From Pseudolabrys sp. FHR47 (GTDB taxonomy: Bacteria; Pseudomonadota; Alphaproteobacteria; Rhizobiales; Xanthobacteraceae), in assembly GCF_005153485.1 (NCBI RefSeq), contig NZ_CP039740.1, forward strand, positions 2,731,001 through 2,795,000: a stretch of 64,000 bases of DNA. Direction: 5' to 3'. The first letter of the stretch is position 1. Every line of letters starts with the position of its first letter. This document shows positions 55,761 to 64,000 of the stretch, in pieces. The notes beneath the pieces were generated by a model. The model was not told the DNA's origin. It saw only the letters and a list, made by a program, of their open reading frames with translations, and did not search any database. A program made the translations under genes and the position numbers.

Positions 55761-56791
55761 ACTTCGCCAGCGACAACACGGCCGGCGTCGCGCCCGAAAT
55801 CATGGCGGCGCTGGCGCGCGCCAATGAAGGCTTCGCCCTCGGCTATGGCAATGATGACTGGACGCGCCGCGTCGAGAAAAAGTTTTCCGAGCTGTTTGAG
55901 CGTGACGTCGCCGTGTTTCTCGTTCCGACCGGCACGGGCGCCAATGCGCTGGCGCTGGCGCATGTCACGCCGCCCTGGGGCGCAGTGCTGTGCCATGAAG
56001 ACGCGCATATCGCGGTCGACGAATGCGGCGCGCCGGAATTTTTCGGCGGTGGCATCAAGCTCGTCGAACTGCCCGGTGACAACGGCAAAATATCCGCCGA
56101 CACGCTGAAAGCCCGCCTCGACAACAAGGCGTCCTGGGGCCCGCCGCATCATGTCACGCCGGCGGCGGTGTCGATCTCGCAGGCCTCGGAAGCCGGCACC
56201 ATCTATCGCGTCGCGGAGATCCGCGCGCTGGCCGATATCGCGCATGAACACGGGGCCGCGCTGCACATGGACGGCGCCCGCTTTGGCAACGCGCTGGTAC
56301 GGCTGAATGCTTCGCCCGCAGAAGCGACATGGCAGGCCGGCGTCGATGTGCTCTCCTTCGGCGCCACCAAAGGCGGTGCCATGGGTGCGGAATCCGTGAT
56401 CTTCTTCGACCCCAAGCGCGCCGAGGGCATGTCGGCCCGGCGCAAGCGCGGCGGCGCGCTGCTCTCCAAGCACCGCTTCATCGCCGCGCAGATGGAAGCC
56501 TTCCTCGACGGCGATCTGTGGCTGCGCCTTGCGCGCCATGCCAACGGCATGGCCGACCGCCTGAGCGACGGCCTCACCAAAGCGGGCTTTGCGCCGAAAT
56601 GGCCGGTCGAGGCCAACGAAGTGTTCGCCGCCCTGCCCGCCGCGCTGTGCGACAGGCTGCAGGCCGCCGGGGCGGTGTTCTATCGCTGGGATGCCGACGG
56701 CGCGGGCAATGTCGTCGTGCGGCTGGTGACGTCGTTCCAGACGACGGCGGAGGAAGTGGAGCGGTTTGCAGATTTGATCCGGACGAGCTGA
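55757..56791 (+). CDS. Low-specificity L-threonine aldolase-like enzyme
   Basis: The product has 344 residues. It is a PLP fold-type I enzyme: NFASDNTAGVAPEIM, TGTGANALALAH, HMDGARFGNAL and the PLP lysine in SFGATKGGAMGAE. It cleaves threonine or allo-threonine to glycine and acetaldehyde. ATG 55757 overlaps the pxpA stop as ATGA, so translation is coupled. It is also open far upstream in the same frame, but that part is not protein-like. Confidence 0.92.
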   Translation: MNFASDNTAGVAPEIMAALARANEGFALGYGNDDWTRRVEKKFSELFERDVAVFLVPTGTGANALALAHVTPPWGAVLCHEDAHIAVDECGAPEFFGGGIKLVELPGDNGKISADTLKARLDNKASWGPPHHVTPAAVSISQASEAGTIYRVAEIRALADIAHEHGAALHMDGARFGNALVRLNASPAEATWQAGVDVLSFGATKGGAMGAESVIFFDPKRAEGMSARRKRGGALLSKHRFIAAQMEAFLDGDLWLRLARHANGMADRLSDGLTKAGFAPKWPVEANEVFAALPAALCDRLQAAGAVFYRWDADGAGNVVVRLVTSFQTTAEEVERFADLIRTS

Positions 56792-56805
56792 ATTTAATTC
56801 CGTTT

Positions 56806-56876
56806 GTTCCCGCGCAAGCGGGAACCCAGAAAGCCAAGACAACAAGCAAGAGCTGGATCCCCGCTTTCGCGGGGAT
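56806..56876. repeat. Double-hairpin repeat between convergent genes
   Basis: GTTCCCGC-gcaa-GCGGGAAC (56806-56825) and ATCCCCGC-tttc-GCGGGGAT (56857-56876) are two perfect 8-bp hairpins 31 bases apart. This is a common alphaproteobacterial intergenic repeat and may terminate transcripts from both sides. Confidence 0.8.
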
Positions 56877-56910
56877 GACCGGAGAAACTATCCGTCAGCA
56901 GTGAAAAACC

Positions 56911-58500
56911 TCAGGTCTCCACCACCGCTTCCCGGCCGATGAGCCGCGCCAGTTGGCGCAGGCGGCCGGACACACGTTCGGTGAACAGCTTGGCGTAAGG
57001 CCCGGTCAGCTTCAGCACCAGCCTGCCGCGCACCACCCGCATCGGCACTTGCGGCAATACGCCGTCCTGCCCCGCGGTGAGGATGTAGGCGACGCGCATG
57101 GCCGCCCCGAGCACGCGGGCGCGGTCGAGAATATAGGGCGTCGCCAGTTCGCGAATGCGCGACGGCAGCTCTTCCTCGTTCAATCCGGTGTGCCGCAGGA
57201 ACACCGACAGCGCGATATAGGTGCGGGAGGGATGATCGATGGCGACGAAGGGGCCATGCGCGATGATGTTCATCGCCTGCTCGCCGCGATAATCCGGATG
57301 GGCGCGCCAGCCGATGTCGGCCAACAGGCACGCGGCATGGCGCAGCCGCGCCTCCTCCGCCGTTTCATCAAGCCCCGACGAGGCAATGAAACGGTCGGTC
57401 CAGTCGACCAGTTCCTCGCCGTGGCGCGGCGCGCGCGAGCGCAGCACGTTGAGATCGGCCGCCGCCGAGATTAGCGGATCGCGGGCGCGCTCGGGGCTGT
57501 CGAGCAATGAATAGAGCAGCCCCTCACGCACGCCCATCGCCGAGATGATCACTTCCTTCGGCTTGAGGCTGCGTACCAGATTTTCCAGCACCAGCGCCGC
57601 GTAAGGCAGCAGCGGACGACGCGCCGAGTTGACGACTTCGATCTTCGATAGCGTCTCGGTATCGACGCGGTGCACCAGCCGCGAGAACTCCAGCGCTTCG
57701 CGCGCCGAGATGCGGTAGTTATGCATGACGTGGAACGGATAGCCGGTCTGCCACATATGCAGCCGCGCCAGCGCGCGCCAGGTGCCGCCGACGGCGTAGA
57801 AGGTGCGCCCCACCCCTGCATTCATGATATCGAGATTGGAGAAAGCCTGCTCGACCAGCTTCTCGGCCTTCTTGATCGAACGGCCGGTCAGGTCCTGCAG
57901 CGCCAGTCCTCCGAGCGGCAAGGTCAGGCCGCGCTTGACGGTCTGGCCACGCACATCGACGAGTTCGAGCGAGCCGCCGCCGAGATCGCCGACGATACCG
58001 TCCGGCTTGTGAATGCCGGACACGACGCCGTAGGCGGTGAGCTGCGCCTCGCGCTTGCCGGACAGAATTTCGATTCTGCTGCCGAGAATGCGCTCGGCCG
58101 CCGAGATGAAGGCCCGGCCGTTGCGGGCGTCGCGGCAAGCCGCCGTTGCGATCGGATAAATGGTGCGGACGTGCTGGATGTCGCACAGCGCCTTGAAGCG
58201 CACCAGCGCCCGCAGCGCGGTATCGATGGCGTCCTGCGCCAGCAGCCCGGTGGTCTGCACCTGCCGGCCGAGACCGGCGAGCACCTTCTCGTTGAAGATC
58301 GGCGTCGGCGACCGCGTCAGCCCTTCGTAGATGACGAGACGTACCGAATTCGAGCCGATGTCGATGACGGCGATCGCCGGCCCGTGGTCGAGCCGGCCCT
58401 TCACCGATTCGGTTTTCCCCGGGCTTTTGATCGCCTTACGCGCCTTCGATGAGACGGCGGATGAGGCTGCGCGGCGAGGAGTCCTTGAGCGATTTACCAC
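56911..58500 (-). CDS. ppx: Exopolyphosphatase / guanosine pentaphosphatase (Ppx/GppA)
   Basis: The product has 529 residues from ATG 58500; GTG 58404 would remove a basic 32-residue start and avoid the overlap with ppk. The sugar-kinase-like ATPase motifs are [16 protein letters not shown] (phosphate 1) and [15 protein letters not shown] (phosphate 2), with [14 protein letters not shown] and an HD-type C-terminal half. It degrades polyphosphate from its ends. It lies behind ppk on the same strand, so synthesis and breakdown are encoded together. Confidence 0.93.
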   Translation of the reverse strand: MVNRSRTPRRAASSAVSSKARKAIKSPGKTESVKGRLDHGPAIAVIDIGSNSVRLVIYEGLTRSPTPIFNEKVLAGLGRQVQTTGLLAQDAIDTALRALVRFKALCDIQHVRTIYPIATAACRDARNGRAFISAAERILGSRIEILSGKREAQLTAYGVVSGIHKPDGIVGDLGGGSLELVDVRGQTVKRGLTLPLGGLALQDLTGRSIKKAEKLVEQAFSNLDIMNAGVGRTFYAVGGTWRALARLHMWQTGYPFHVMHNYRISAREALEFSRLVHRVDTETLSKIEVVNSARRPLLPYAALVLENLVRSLKPKEVIISAMGVREGLLYSLLDSPERARDPLISAAADLNVLRSRAPRHGEELVDWTDRFIASSGLDETAEEARLRHAACLLADIGWRAHPDYRGEQAMNIIAHGPFVAIDHPSRTYIALSVFLRHTGLNEEELPSRIRELATPYILDRARVLGAAMRVAYILTAGQDGVLPQVPMRVVRGRLVLKLTGPYAKLFTERVSGRLRQLARLIGREAVVET

Positions 58501-60658
58501 GGCCCGACAAGCTCGGATTCGTCATGAAGTACTTGTGGGCGTTGAACGGTTCCTCGCCCGGCGCGGCCTTTATGCGCGTCGATGCGCCGTCCGGCAAGAC
58601 CTTCCAGCTCTGCTCATTGTCCCGCAGATTGGCGACCATGATCTGGCCGAGGACCTGCTCGTGCACCGTCGGATTGACGATCGGGCACAGCACTTCAACG
58701 CGGCGGTCGAGATTGCGCGGCATCATGTCGGCGGAGGAGAAATAAACCGCGGCCTTGGGATGCGGTAGCGCGTGACCGTCGCCGAAGCAGTAAATGCGCG
58801 CATGCTCCAGGAAGCGGCCGACAATCGACTTGGCGCGGATATTGTCCGACAGGCCGGGTACGCCCGGCCGCAGGCAACATATGCCGCGCACCACGATGTC
58901 GACCTGCACACCGGCGGCCGACGCATCGTACAGCGCGTCGATGATGTCGGGATCGACCAGCGAATTCATCTTCATCCAGATCGCCGCCGGCTTACCCGCT
59001 TTGGCGTTGGCGGTCTCGCGCCTGATGTGATCGATAATGCGGGCGCGCAAGGTCACCGGCGACATCGCCATGCGCTCGAGCTCGGCCGGCTCGGCATAAC
59101 CAGTGATGTAGTTGAAGATGCGCGCCACATCGCGCGCGATGACCGGATCGGCGGTGAAGAACGACAGGTCGGTATAGATGCGGGCCGTTACCGGGTGATA
59201 GTTGCCGGTGCCGACATGGCAATAGGTCGCGAGCGCCCCGCCCTCGCGGCGCACCACCAGCGACAGCTTGGCGTGGGTCTTGAGTTCGATGAAGCCGTAG
59301 ACCACCTGGACACCGGCGCGTTCGAGGTCGCGGGCCCAGCGAATGTTGGCTTCTTCGTCGAAACGCGCTTTCAGTTCGACCAGCGCGGTCACCGATTTGC
59401 CGGCCTCCGCCGCCTCGACCAAGGTTTTGACGATCGGGCTTTCCGCCGAGGTGCGGTACAAAGTCTGCTTGATCGCGACCACGTTCGGATCGCGCGCCGC
59501 CTGCTGCAGGAACTGCACCACAACGTCGAACGATTCATACGGGTGATGGACGATCAAGTCCTTCTTCCGGATAGCGGCAAAGGCATCGCCGCCATGATCG
59601 CGGATACGCTCCGGATAGCGCGGATTATAAGGCGTGAATTCGAGATCGGGCCGATCGATGCGCGTCAGTTGCGACAGATCGTTGATGGCCAGCACGCCAT
59701 CGACATTGAACACCTCGTCGTCGGCCACCGCCAGGGCACGCTGCACGAAGTCGCGCAGTTCGACCGGCATCGTGGCATCGATTTCGAGCCGGATCACCGA
59801 ACCGCGGCGGCGCTGCTTCAGCGCCGTCTCGAACAGACGCACCAGGTCTTCGGCTTCTTCTTCGATTTCCAGATCGGAATCGCGAATGACCCGAAACGAG
59901 CCCGCGCCCTTCACCGTATAGCCGGGGAACAACTTGCCGACATGCAGCGCTGTCGCCTCCTCCAGCGTAATAAGGCGGATGCTCTGGTCGCCCGTCGCCG
60001 GTAGCCGGATGAAGCGATCGATCTTCTGCGGCATACGGATCAGCGCGTTCATCAGCTTGCCGTCGCGGCCGCGCGTGAGTTGCAGCGCCATCGAGAAGCC
60101 GAGATTGGGGATGAACGGAAACGGATGCGCCGGGTCGATCGCCAGCGGCGTCAGCAGCGGAAAAATGTGAGTGAGGAAATGGTCTTCGAGCCAGGTCTTC
60201 TCAGCTTTAGTGAGCTTGACGCCATCGACCAGGCTGATGCCGGCCTCCGCCAGATCGTCGCGCAGCTCGAGCCAGCGATGCTGCTGGTCATAGGCGAGTT
60301 GCGACACCGCCGCGCGAATTTGGGCAAGCTGCTCGGCCGGCGTCAGCCCCTCGGGGCTGCGGGTAGTGATACCTTGCCGCACCTGGCCCTTGAGGCCGGC
60401 GACTCGGACCATGAAGAATTCATCAAGGTTGTTGGCCGAAATCGACAGGAAGCGCACCCGCTCCAGCAGCGGGTGGTTCTCGTTGGCGGCCTCCTCGAGG
60501 ACCCGCCGGTTGAACTGCAGCCAGGAGATTTCCCGGTTGATGAAGCGTTCGGGTCGCTCGCGGACCGCCGGTTCGGCCGGCTCCGGCGCAGCCGATGCGG
60601 CCCGCGCCGAACCGGCGCTTTCCCGTTTTGAAACAGCAGCTTGCGTGTCTTCAGTCAT
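58436..60658 (-). CDS. ppk: Polyphosphate kinase 1
   Basis: The product has 740 residues from ATG 60658; ATG 60703 would add 15. [21 protein letters not shown] begins the N domain. The autophosphorylated histidine is in [17 protein letters not shown] and the second in [20 protein letters not shown], within phospholipase-D-like domains. It makes polyphosphate from ATP reversibly at the membrane. Its stop lies 64 bases inside the ppx frame, so the pair is co-transcribed. Confidence 0.96.
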   Translation of the reverse strand: MTEDTQAAVSKRESAGSARAASAAPEPAEPAVRERPERFINREISWLQFNRRVLEEAANENHPLLERVRFLSISANNLDEFFMVRVAGLKGQVRQGITTRSPEGLTPAEQLAQIRAAVSQLAYDQQHRWLELRDDLAEAGISLVDGVKLTKAEKTWLEDHFLTHIFPLLTPLAIDPAHPFPFIPNLGFSMALQLTRGRDGKLMNALIRMPQKIDRFIRLPATGDQSIRLITLEEATALHVGKLFPGYTVKGAGSFRVIRDSDLEIEEEAEDLVRLFETALKQRRRGSVIRLEIDATMPVELRDFVQRALAVADDEVFNVDGVLAINDLSQLTRIDRPDLEFTPYNPRYPERIRDHGGDAFAAIRKKDLIVHHPYESFDVVVQFLQQAARDPNVVAIKQTLYRTSAESPIVKTLVEAAEAGKSVTALVELKARFDEEANIRWARDLERAGVQVVYGFIELKTHAKLSLVVRREGGALATYCHVGTGNYHPVTARIYTDLSFFTADPVIARDVARIFNYITGYAEPAELERMAMSPVTLRARIIDHIRRETANAKAGKPAAIWMKMNSLVDPDIIDALYDASAAGVQVDIVVRGICCLRPGVPGLSDNIRAKSIVGRFLEHARIYCFGDGHALPHPKAAVYFSSADMMPRNLDRRVEVLCPIVNPTVHEQVLGQIMVANLRDNEQSWKVLPDGASTRIKAAPGEEPFNAHKYFMTNPSLSGRGKSLKDSSPRSLIRRLIEGA

Positions 60659-60764
60659 GTTAAGGCTGAACCTGAGGCTGCCACGGACATAGGCCACGAT
60701 CATGGTCCCGGCATGACGTAGCGGCCAGGCACATGCGTGAGGTCGAGACCTTAGGGTAAGGGCG

Positions 60765-61469
60765 TTAAGTCGCCCTGAACAGCTCGGCGGCGAGCGCCCG
60801 GGTCACCGGCCGCTGCCGGCGCAGCGCTTCCTCGTCGAGTTCCGCCACCGCCCGGTGCGCACCGGCGAACGAGCGCTCGATGCGGTTGGCGAGGAAGTTC
60901 ACCAGCGCGGCGTCGACCGCCAGTTGCCGGTCGGCGGCGAGCTTCACCAGCAGCGCCCGCAGCAGCGCGTCGTCCGGCGCTTCCAGTTCCACCACCGGCA
61001 GCATGCGCAGGCGCGATTGCAGGTCGCGGATTTTAACCGGGAGCGACGGCGGCGAAACCCGCGAGGTGAACAGGATGTCGGCCCCCTCCTCGCGCGCCAG
61101 ATTGATCAGGTGAAACAGCGCCCGCTCGTCCAGCTCCGGCGTATCGAGGTCCTCGACCACCAATGCCCCGGTCGCCAGCGATTGCGGCAGATCGGTCTCG
61201 CCGAGGCGCTTGGCCGAGATGACGCGCGCGCCACTGGTCGCTGCCCAGATCGCGGCGAGATGACTCTTGCCCGATCCTTCCGGACCGACCAGCGCCATCA
61301 ACCGGCTCGGCCAGTCCGGCCAGCGCTCGATCAGCGCCAAAGCCTTGGCATTCGACGGTCCTTCGAGGAAATCCTCGCGCGCATAGGAGATTGCATGATC
61401 GAGCGCGAGCACGAGCTGACGCGGCGCACTCGCGCGCTGCAGATTGTCGCTGTTGTGACGCACTGACAT
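60765..61469 (-). CDS. hdaA: HdaA-type DnaA homologue (regulatory inactivation of DnaA)
   Basis: The product has 234 residues from ATG 61469. It starts with [28 protein letters not shown], typical of Hda. The P-loop is [15 protein letters not shown], and ALVVEDLD is the Walker B region. It lacks the DnaA DNA-binding domain. HdaA promotes hydrolysis of DnaA-ATP with the DNA clamp and so limits initiation. The order permease-HdaA-ppk on this strand is typical of Rhizobiales. Confidence 0.93.
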   Translation of the reverse strand: MSVRHNSDNLQRASAPRQLVLALDHAISYAREDFLEGPSNAKALALIERWPDWPSRLMALVGPEGSGKSHLAAIWAATSGARVISAKRLGETDLPQSLATGALVVEDLDTPELDERALFHLINLAREEGADILFTSRVSPPSLPVKIRDLQSRLRMLPVVELEAPDDALLRALLVKLAADRQLAVDAALVNFLANRIERSFAGAHRAVAELDEEALRRQRPVTRALAAELFRAT

Positions 61470-61485
61470 GACGTTTACTTGCCGC

Positions 61486-62586
61486 CTACTTTGTGGTCTC
61501 GCCCGTATAATACGGACTTGCGAGGTAGCGTCGGAGCGCGAAGCGCGCCAGAACGCCAATGGTCGCCGACACCGGCACGGCGACCAGCAGGCCGACGAAG
61601 CCGAACAGGTAGCCGAAGGCGAGCAGCGCAAAGATCACCCAGACCGGATGCAGCCCGGCGCTTTCGCCGACCAGCTTCGGCGACAGGATATTCCCCTCGA
61701 TGAACTGCCCGACGAAGAAGATGACGATGACGACAATGATCCAGGTGTAGTCCGGCCAGAACTGCGCCACCGCGACGCCGACCGACAGGACGAGTCCGGT
61801 CATCGAGCCGACATAGGGGATGAAGGTGATGAGGCCGGCAATCATGCCGATCAGCAGGCCGAAATTCAGGCCCGTCAGGGTCAGCGCCACCGCGTAGAAG
61901 GTGCCGAGGATGACGCAGACCGCGGCCTGGCCGCGCACGAAGCCGGCGATGGCGTCATCGGTTTCGTGCACGAGCTGATGCACCGTGTCGCGCTGACGGA
62001 CCGGGATCCAGCTGTCGACGGTGGTCACCATGCGGTGCCAGTCATACAGCAGGTAGAAGGCGACGACCGGCGTCACCACGATCAGCGAAAACAGCGACAC
62101 GATCGCCCGTCCGCCGGACCATAGTCCGGTCAGGAAGGTGGTGATCCAGCCGGCGCCCTGCGTGAGCAGATCGCTGATGCCCTTGTCGCTGCCGATACCG
62201 CTGCCGACCAGCTTGTTCAGCCACGGAATGCCCGGGTCGCTGATCAGCGTGCGCAGCTTGGTCACGTAAGTCGGGATGTTCTGGATCAGCGCGCCGAGCT
62301 GACCGCCGAGCAGCGGCAACACCAGCAACAACACCAACACGATCAACAACACCACCAACGTGATGATGCCCAGCGCCGCGATCATGCGGTTCACGCCCAT
62401 GCGTTCGAACCGGTCGACAAGCGGCGCCAGGAAATAGGCGATGGCAAGGCCGGCGATGAACGGCAGCAGGATGTCGGCCAGCAACCACAGCAGCAGCACG
62501 AAGATGGCGAGCGCCACCAGCCAGAACGTCATCTGGCGCTGCAGTGTCACCCCGCCATTCGGCGGGCTCGCTTCCGGGCCGGTCAC
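61486..62586 (-). CDS. AI-2E (DUF20) family membrane permease
   Basis: The product has 366 residues from GTG 62586, which overlaps the upstream stop as GTGA. It has about eight hydrophobic segments, with NGGVTLQRQMTFWLVALAIFVLLLW at the start, IPYVGSMTGLVLSVGVA near 255 and the family ending FGYLFGFVGLLVAVPVSATIGVLARFA. Family members export autoinducer-2 or act as sodium/proton antiporters. The role here is unknown. It is in an operon with the CDP-alcohol phosphatidyltransferase gene. Confidence 0.9.
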   Translation of the reverse strand: MTGPEASPPNGGVTLQRQMTFWLVALAIFVLLLWLLADILLPFIAGLAIAYFLAPLVDRFERMGVNRMIAALGIITLVVLLIVLVLLLVLPLLGGQLGALIQNIPTYVTKLRTLISDPGIPWLNKLVGSGIGSDKGISDLLTQGAGWITTFLTGLWSGGRAIVSLFSLIVVTPVVAFYLLYDWHRMVTTVDSWIPVRQRDTVHQLVHETDDAIAGFVRGQAAVCVILGTFYAVALTLTGLNFGLLIGMIAGLITFIPYVGSMTGLVLSVGVAVAQFWPDYTWIIVVIVIFFVGQFIEGNILSPKLVGESAGLHPVWVIFALLAFGYLFGFVGLLVAVPVSATIGVLARFALRRYLASPYYTGETTK

Positions 62587-63128
62587 GAGTGCGCTTTCGG
62601 AGCGTTCATGTGGCGGACCCATTCGTTGAGATAAGCGCCGATCGATAGCAGCGTCAGCACCGCGACCGCGCCCATCAGGACCAGCCGCAGCGTCGGCACC
62701 TGGAGATTGAAGCCGAGCGAGCCCAGCACCACGCAGGCAAAGGCGATCTGCGCCACGGTGTTGAGCTTGGACACCCACAGCGGCTTGATCTTCAGCGGAT
62801 TATCCATGAGCCAGGACAAGATGATGCCTCCGACGATCAGGATATCCCGCGACACCACCAGGATCACCAGCCATGGCGGGATGTCCCCGTTGATCCCAAG
62901 CGTCAGATAGATCGAGACGATCAGCGCCTTGTCGGCCAGCGGGTCGAGGTAAGCCCCGAGTTCCGTCGTCATGCCGAAGCGCTTGGCAAGAAAACCGTCG
63001 ACGGCGTCGCTCACGCCTGCCACCAGAAATAGAACGAAGGCGAGCCACATCGTATGCGAGGCGATCGCCCAGACCACGACGGGCACCATGAGGATGCGCG
63101 CCAGCGTAATAAGGTTCGGAATGCTCAA
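62583..63128 (-). CDS. CDP-alcohol phosphatidyltransferase family protein
   Basis: The product has 181 residues if TTG 63128 is used (LSIPNLITLARILMVPVVVW, the normal start of the family); GTG 63161 would add eleven. The catalytic motif is D-A-V-D-G-F-L-A-K, then 8 residues, then GAYLDPLADK, which fits D-x2-D-G-x2-A-R with Lys for Arg. Six hydrophobic segments follow. It may make phosphatidylglycerophosphate or cardiolipin, but the alcohol is not defined. A PgsA with the canonical motif could lie elsewhere. Confidence 0.9.
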   Translation of the reverse strand: MSIPNLITLARILMVPVVVWAIASHTMWLAFVLFLVAGVSDAVDGFLAKRFGMTTELGAYLDPLADKALIVSIYLTLGINGDIPPWLVILVVSRDILIVGGIILSWLMDNPLKIKPLWVSKLNTVAQIAFACVVLGSLGFNLQVPTLRLVLMGAVAVLTLLSIGAYLNEWVRHMNAPKAHS

Positions 63129-63289
63129 CGCCAGACCCGGCTCACGTAACGCCCCCGGCACGGGGCCACATCGGAAGGTATTCAAGTGGAGTATAACGGG
63201 GCGCGCGGCATTGCGCGAACGGCCTTTTCCACGTAAGCGACGGCCAAATGAAGGCGGGCGGGCACGGTTTGCCGCCCCGGAGAGCCAGG

Positions 63290-64000
63290 ATGGCGGATAA
63301 GGCCCCAAAAGATACCGGCCTGACCTATGCGCAGGCGGGCGTCGACATCGACGCCGGCAACCGGATGGTGGACCTGATCAAGCCCATGGTCCGCGCCACG
63401 GCGCGCCCCGGCGCCGACGCCGAGATCGGCGGTTTTGGCGGCCTGTTCGACCTGAAACGGGCCGGCTTCAAGGACCCGATCCTGGTCGCCGCCAATGATG
63501 GGGTCGGCACCAAGGTCAAGATCGCTATCGAGACCGGCCGCCACGAGACCATCGGCATCGACCTCGTCGCAATGAGCGTCAACGACCTCGTGGTCCAGGG
63601 CGCCGAACCCCTCTTTTTCCTCGACTACTACGCCACCGGGAAGCTGGAGCCGGAGATCGGCGCCGCAGTGGTCGCCGGTATCGCCGTCGGCTGCCGAGAT
63701 GCCGGCTGCGCCTTGATCGGCGGCGAGACAGCCGAGATGCCGGGCCTGTACCAGGGCGACGACTACGACCTCGCCGGCTTTGCCGTCGGCGCGGTCGAGC
63801 GCGGCGAGGTACTACCGCGGCCGGACATTACCGAAGGCGACGTTATCCTCGGCCTCGCCTCTTCCGGCGTGCACTCCAACGGCTATTCGTTGGTGCGCAA
63901 GGTGGTGGCCAAGAGCGGGCTCCTGTGGAGCACGCCGGCGCCTTTCGCGCCGCATCAGCAGCTTGGCGAAGCGATCCTGACGCCGACGCGCATCTATGTG
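63290..64000 (+). CDS. purM: Phosphoribosylformylglycinamidine cyclo-ligase (partial, 5' part)
   Basis: The first 237 codons are present and run off the window. [22 protein letters not shown], the ATP-binding [49 protein letters not shown] and [22 protein letters not shown] are PurM hallmarks. It closes the imidazole ring in purine synthesis. AGCCAGG lies just before ATG 63290. purN is expected next but is outside the window. Confidence 0.97.
   Translation, partial: MADKAPKDTGLTYAQAGVDIDAGNRMVDLIKPMVRATARPGADAEIGGFGGLFDLKRAGFKDPILVAANDGVGTKVKIAIETGRHETIGIDLVAMSVNDLVVQGAEPLFFLDYYATGKLEPEIGAAVVAGIAVGCRDAGCALIGGETAEMPGLYQGDDYDLAGFAVGAVERGEVLPRPDITEGDVILGLASSGVHSNGYSLVRKVVAKSGLLWSTPAPFAPHQQLGEAILTPTRIYV

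Noticed and set aside
1..64000. tRNA or rRNA genes, CRISPR arrays, transposases, integrases, prophage genes
   Set aside because: No cloverleaf with T-loop GTTCGA pattern in place, no regularly spaced repeats, and no proteins with transposase or integrase motifs were seen. A tRNAscan-SE and ISfinder search would be decisive.

Overview
The window is GC-rich chromosomal DNA from an alphaproteobacterium, most likely a Hyphomicrobiales member of the Bradyrhizobiaceae/Xanthobacteraceae type. The evidence is the gene order aroQ-accB-accC-aat-DUF2155-NDUFA12, a B12-dependent ribonucleotide reductase, an HdaA-type DnaA homologue, PHB metabolism, an mcp gene ending in a Cache/PAS-like tail, and short palindromic repeats known from Bradyrhizobium-like genomes. 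The species cannot be fixed from sequence reading alone. No rRNA, tRNA, CRISPR array, transposase or integrase was found.

Layout. 0-9 kb: end of a chemotaxis receptor, a cysteine hydrolase / XRE-cupin regulator / GNAT cluster, a YitT-type membrane protein, an RDD protein, PHB depolymerase, a GST, a class C beta-lactamase homologue and an aminotransferase. 9-22.7 kb: a conserved core (M48 protease, DsbA-like protein, aroQ, accBC, aat, DUF2155, NDUFA12, MscS channel) interrupted by a carboxylate-amine ligase and by a four-gene two-component cassette. 22.7-27.3 kb: a 0.75 kb untranslated leader with a probable NrdR box pair, then nrdJ. 27.3-32 kb: a loose, repeat-rich accessory region with an AT-richer TIR-like DUF4062 gene, an antitoxin-like small gene, a membrane-anchored unknown, small lysine-rich or secreted proteins, a haemolysin III protein, and a ~640 bp non-coding element with nested inverted repeats. 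32-42 kb: DUF2189, a nuclease, SDR, clpS, a hydroxyacid dehydrogenase, small proteins, a secreted glutathione peroxidase, a c-di-GMP phosphodiesterase, pirin, and metA behind an S-box-like leader RNA. 42-48 kb: a frameshifted DUF2254 gene, an amidohydrolase, and a bgsBA-like beta-glucan synthase pair whose first gene has a stop at codon 3. 48-50 kb: a 2 kb insert bounded by two copies of the aspS 3' end. 50-64 kb: aspS, a TPP enzyme, rnd, pxpA, a threonine aldolase, ppk-ppx, hdaA, an AI-2E family permease, a CDP-alcohol phosphatidyltransferase and the start of purM.

How the parts fit together. aroQ, accBC, aat, nrdJ, metA, aspS, rnd, ppk/ppx, hdaA and purM are housekeeping genes. The EAL phosphodiesterase and the glucan synthase are plausibly linked through c-di-GMP, but that is inference. 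The four items most worth a second look are the aspS-flanked insert, the metA leader RNA, the nested-repeat element at 31.3-31.95 kb, and the DUF4062 region.
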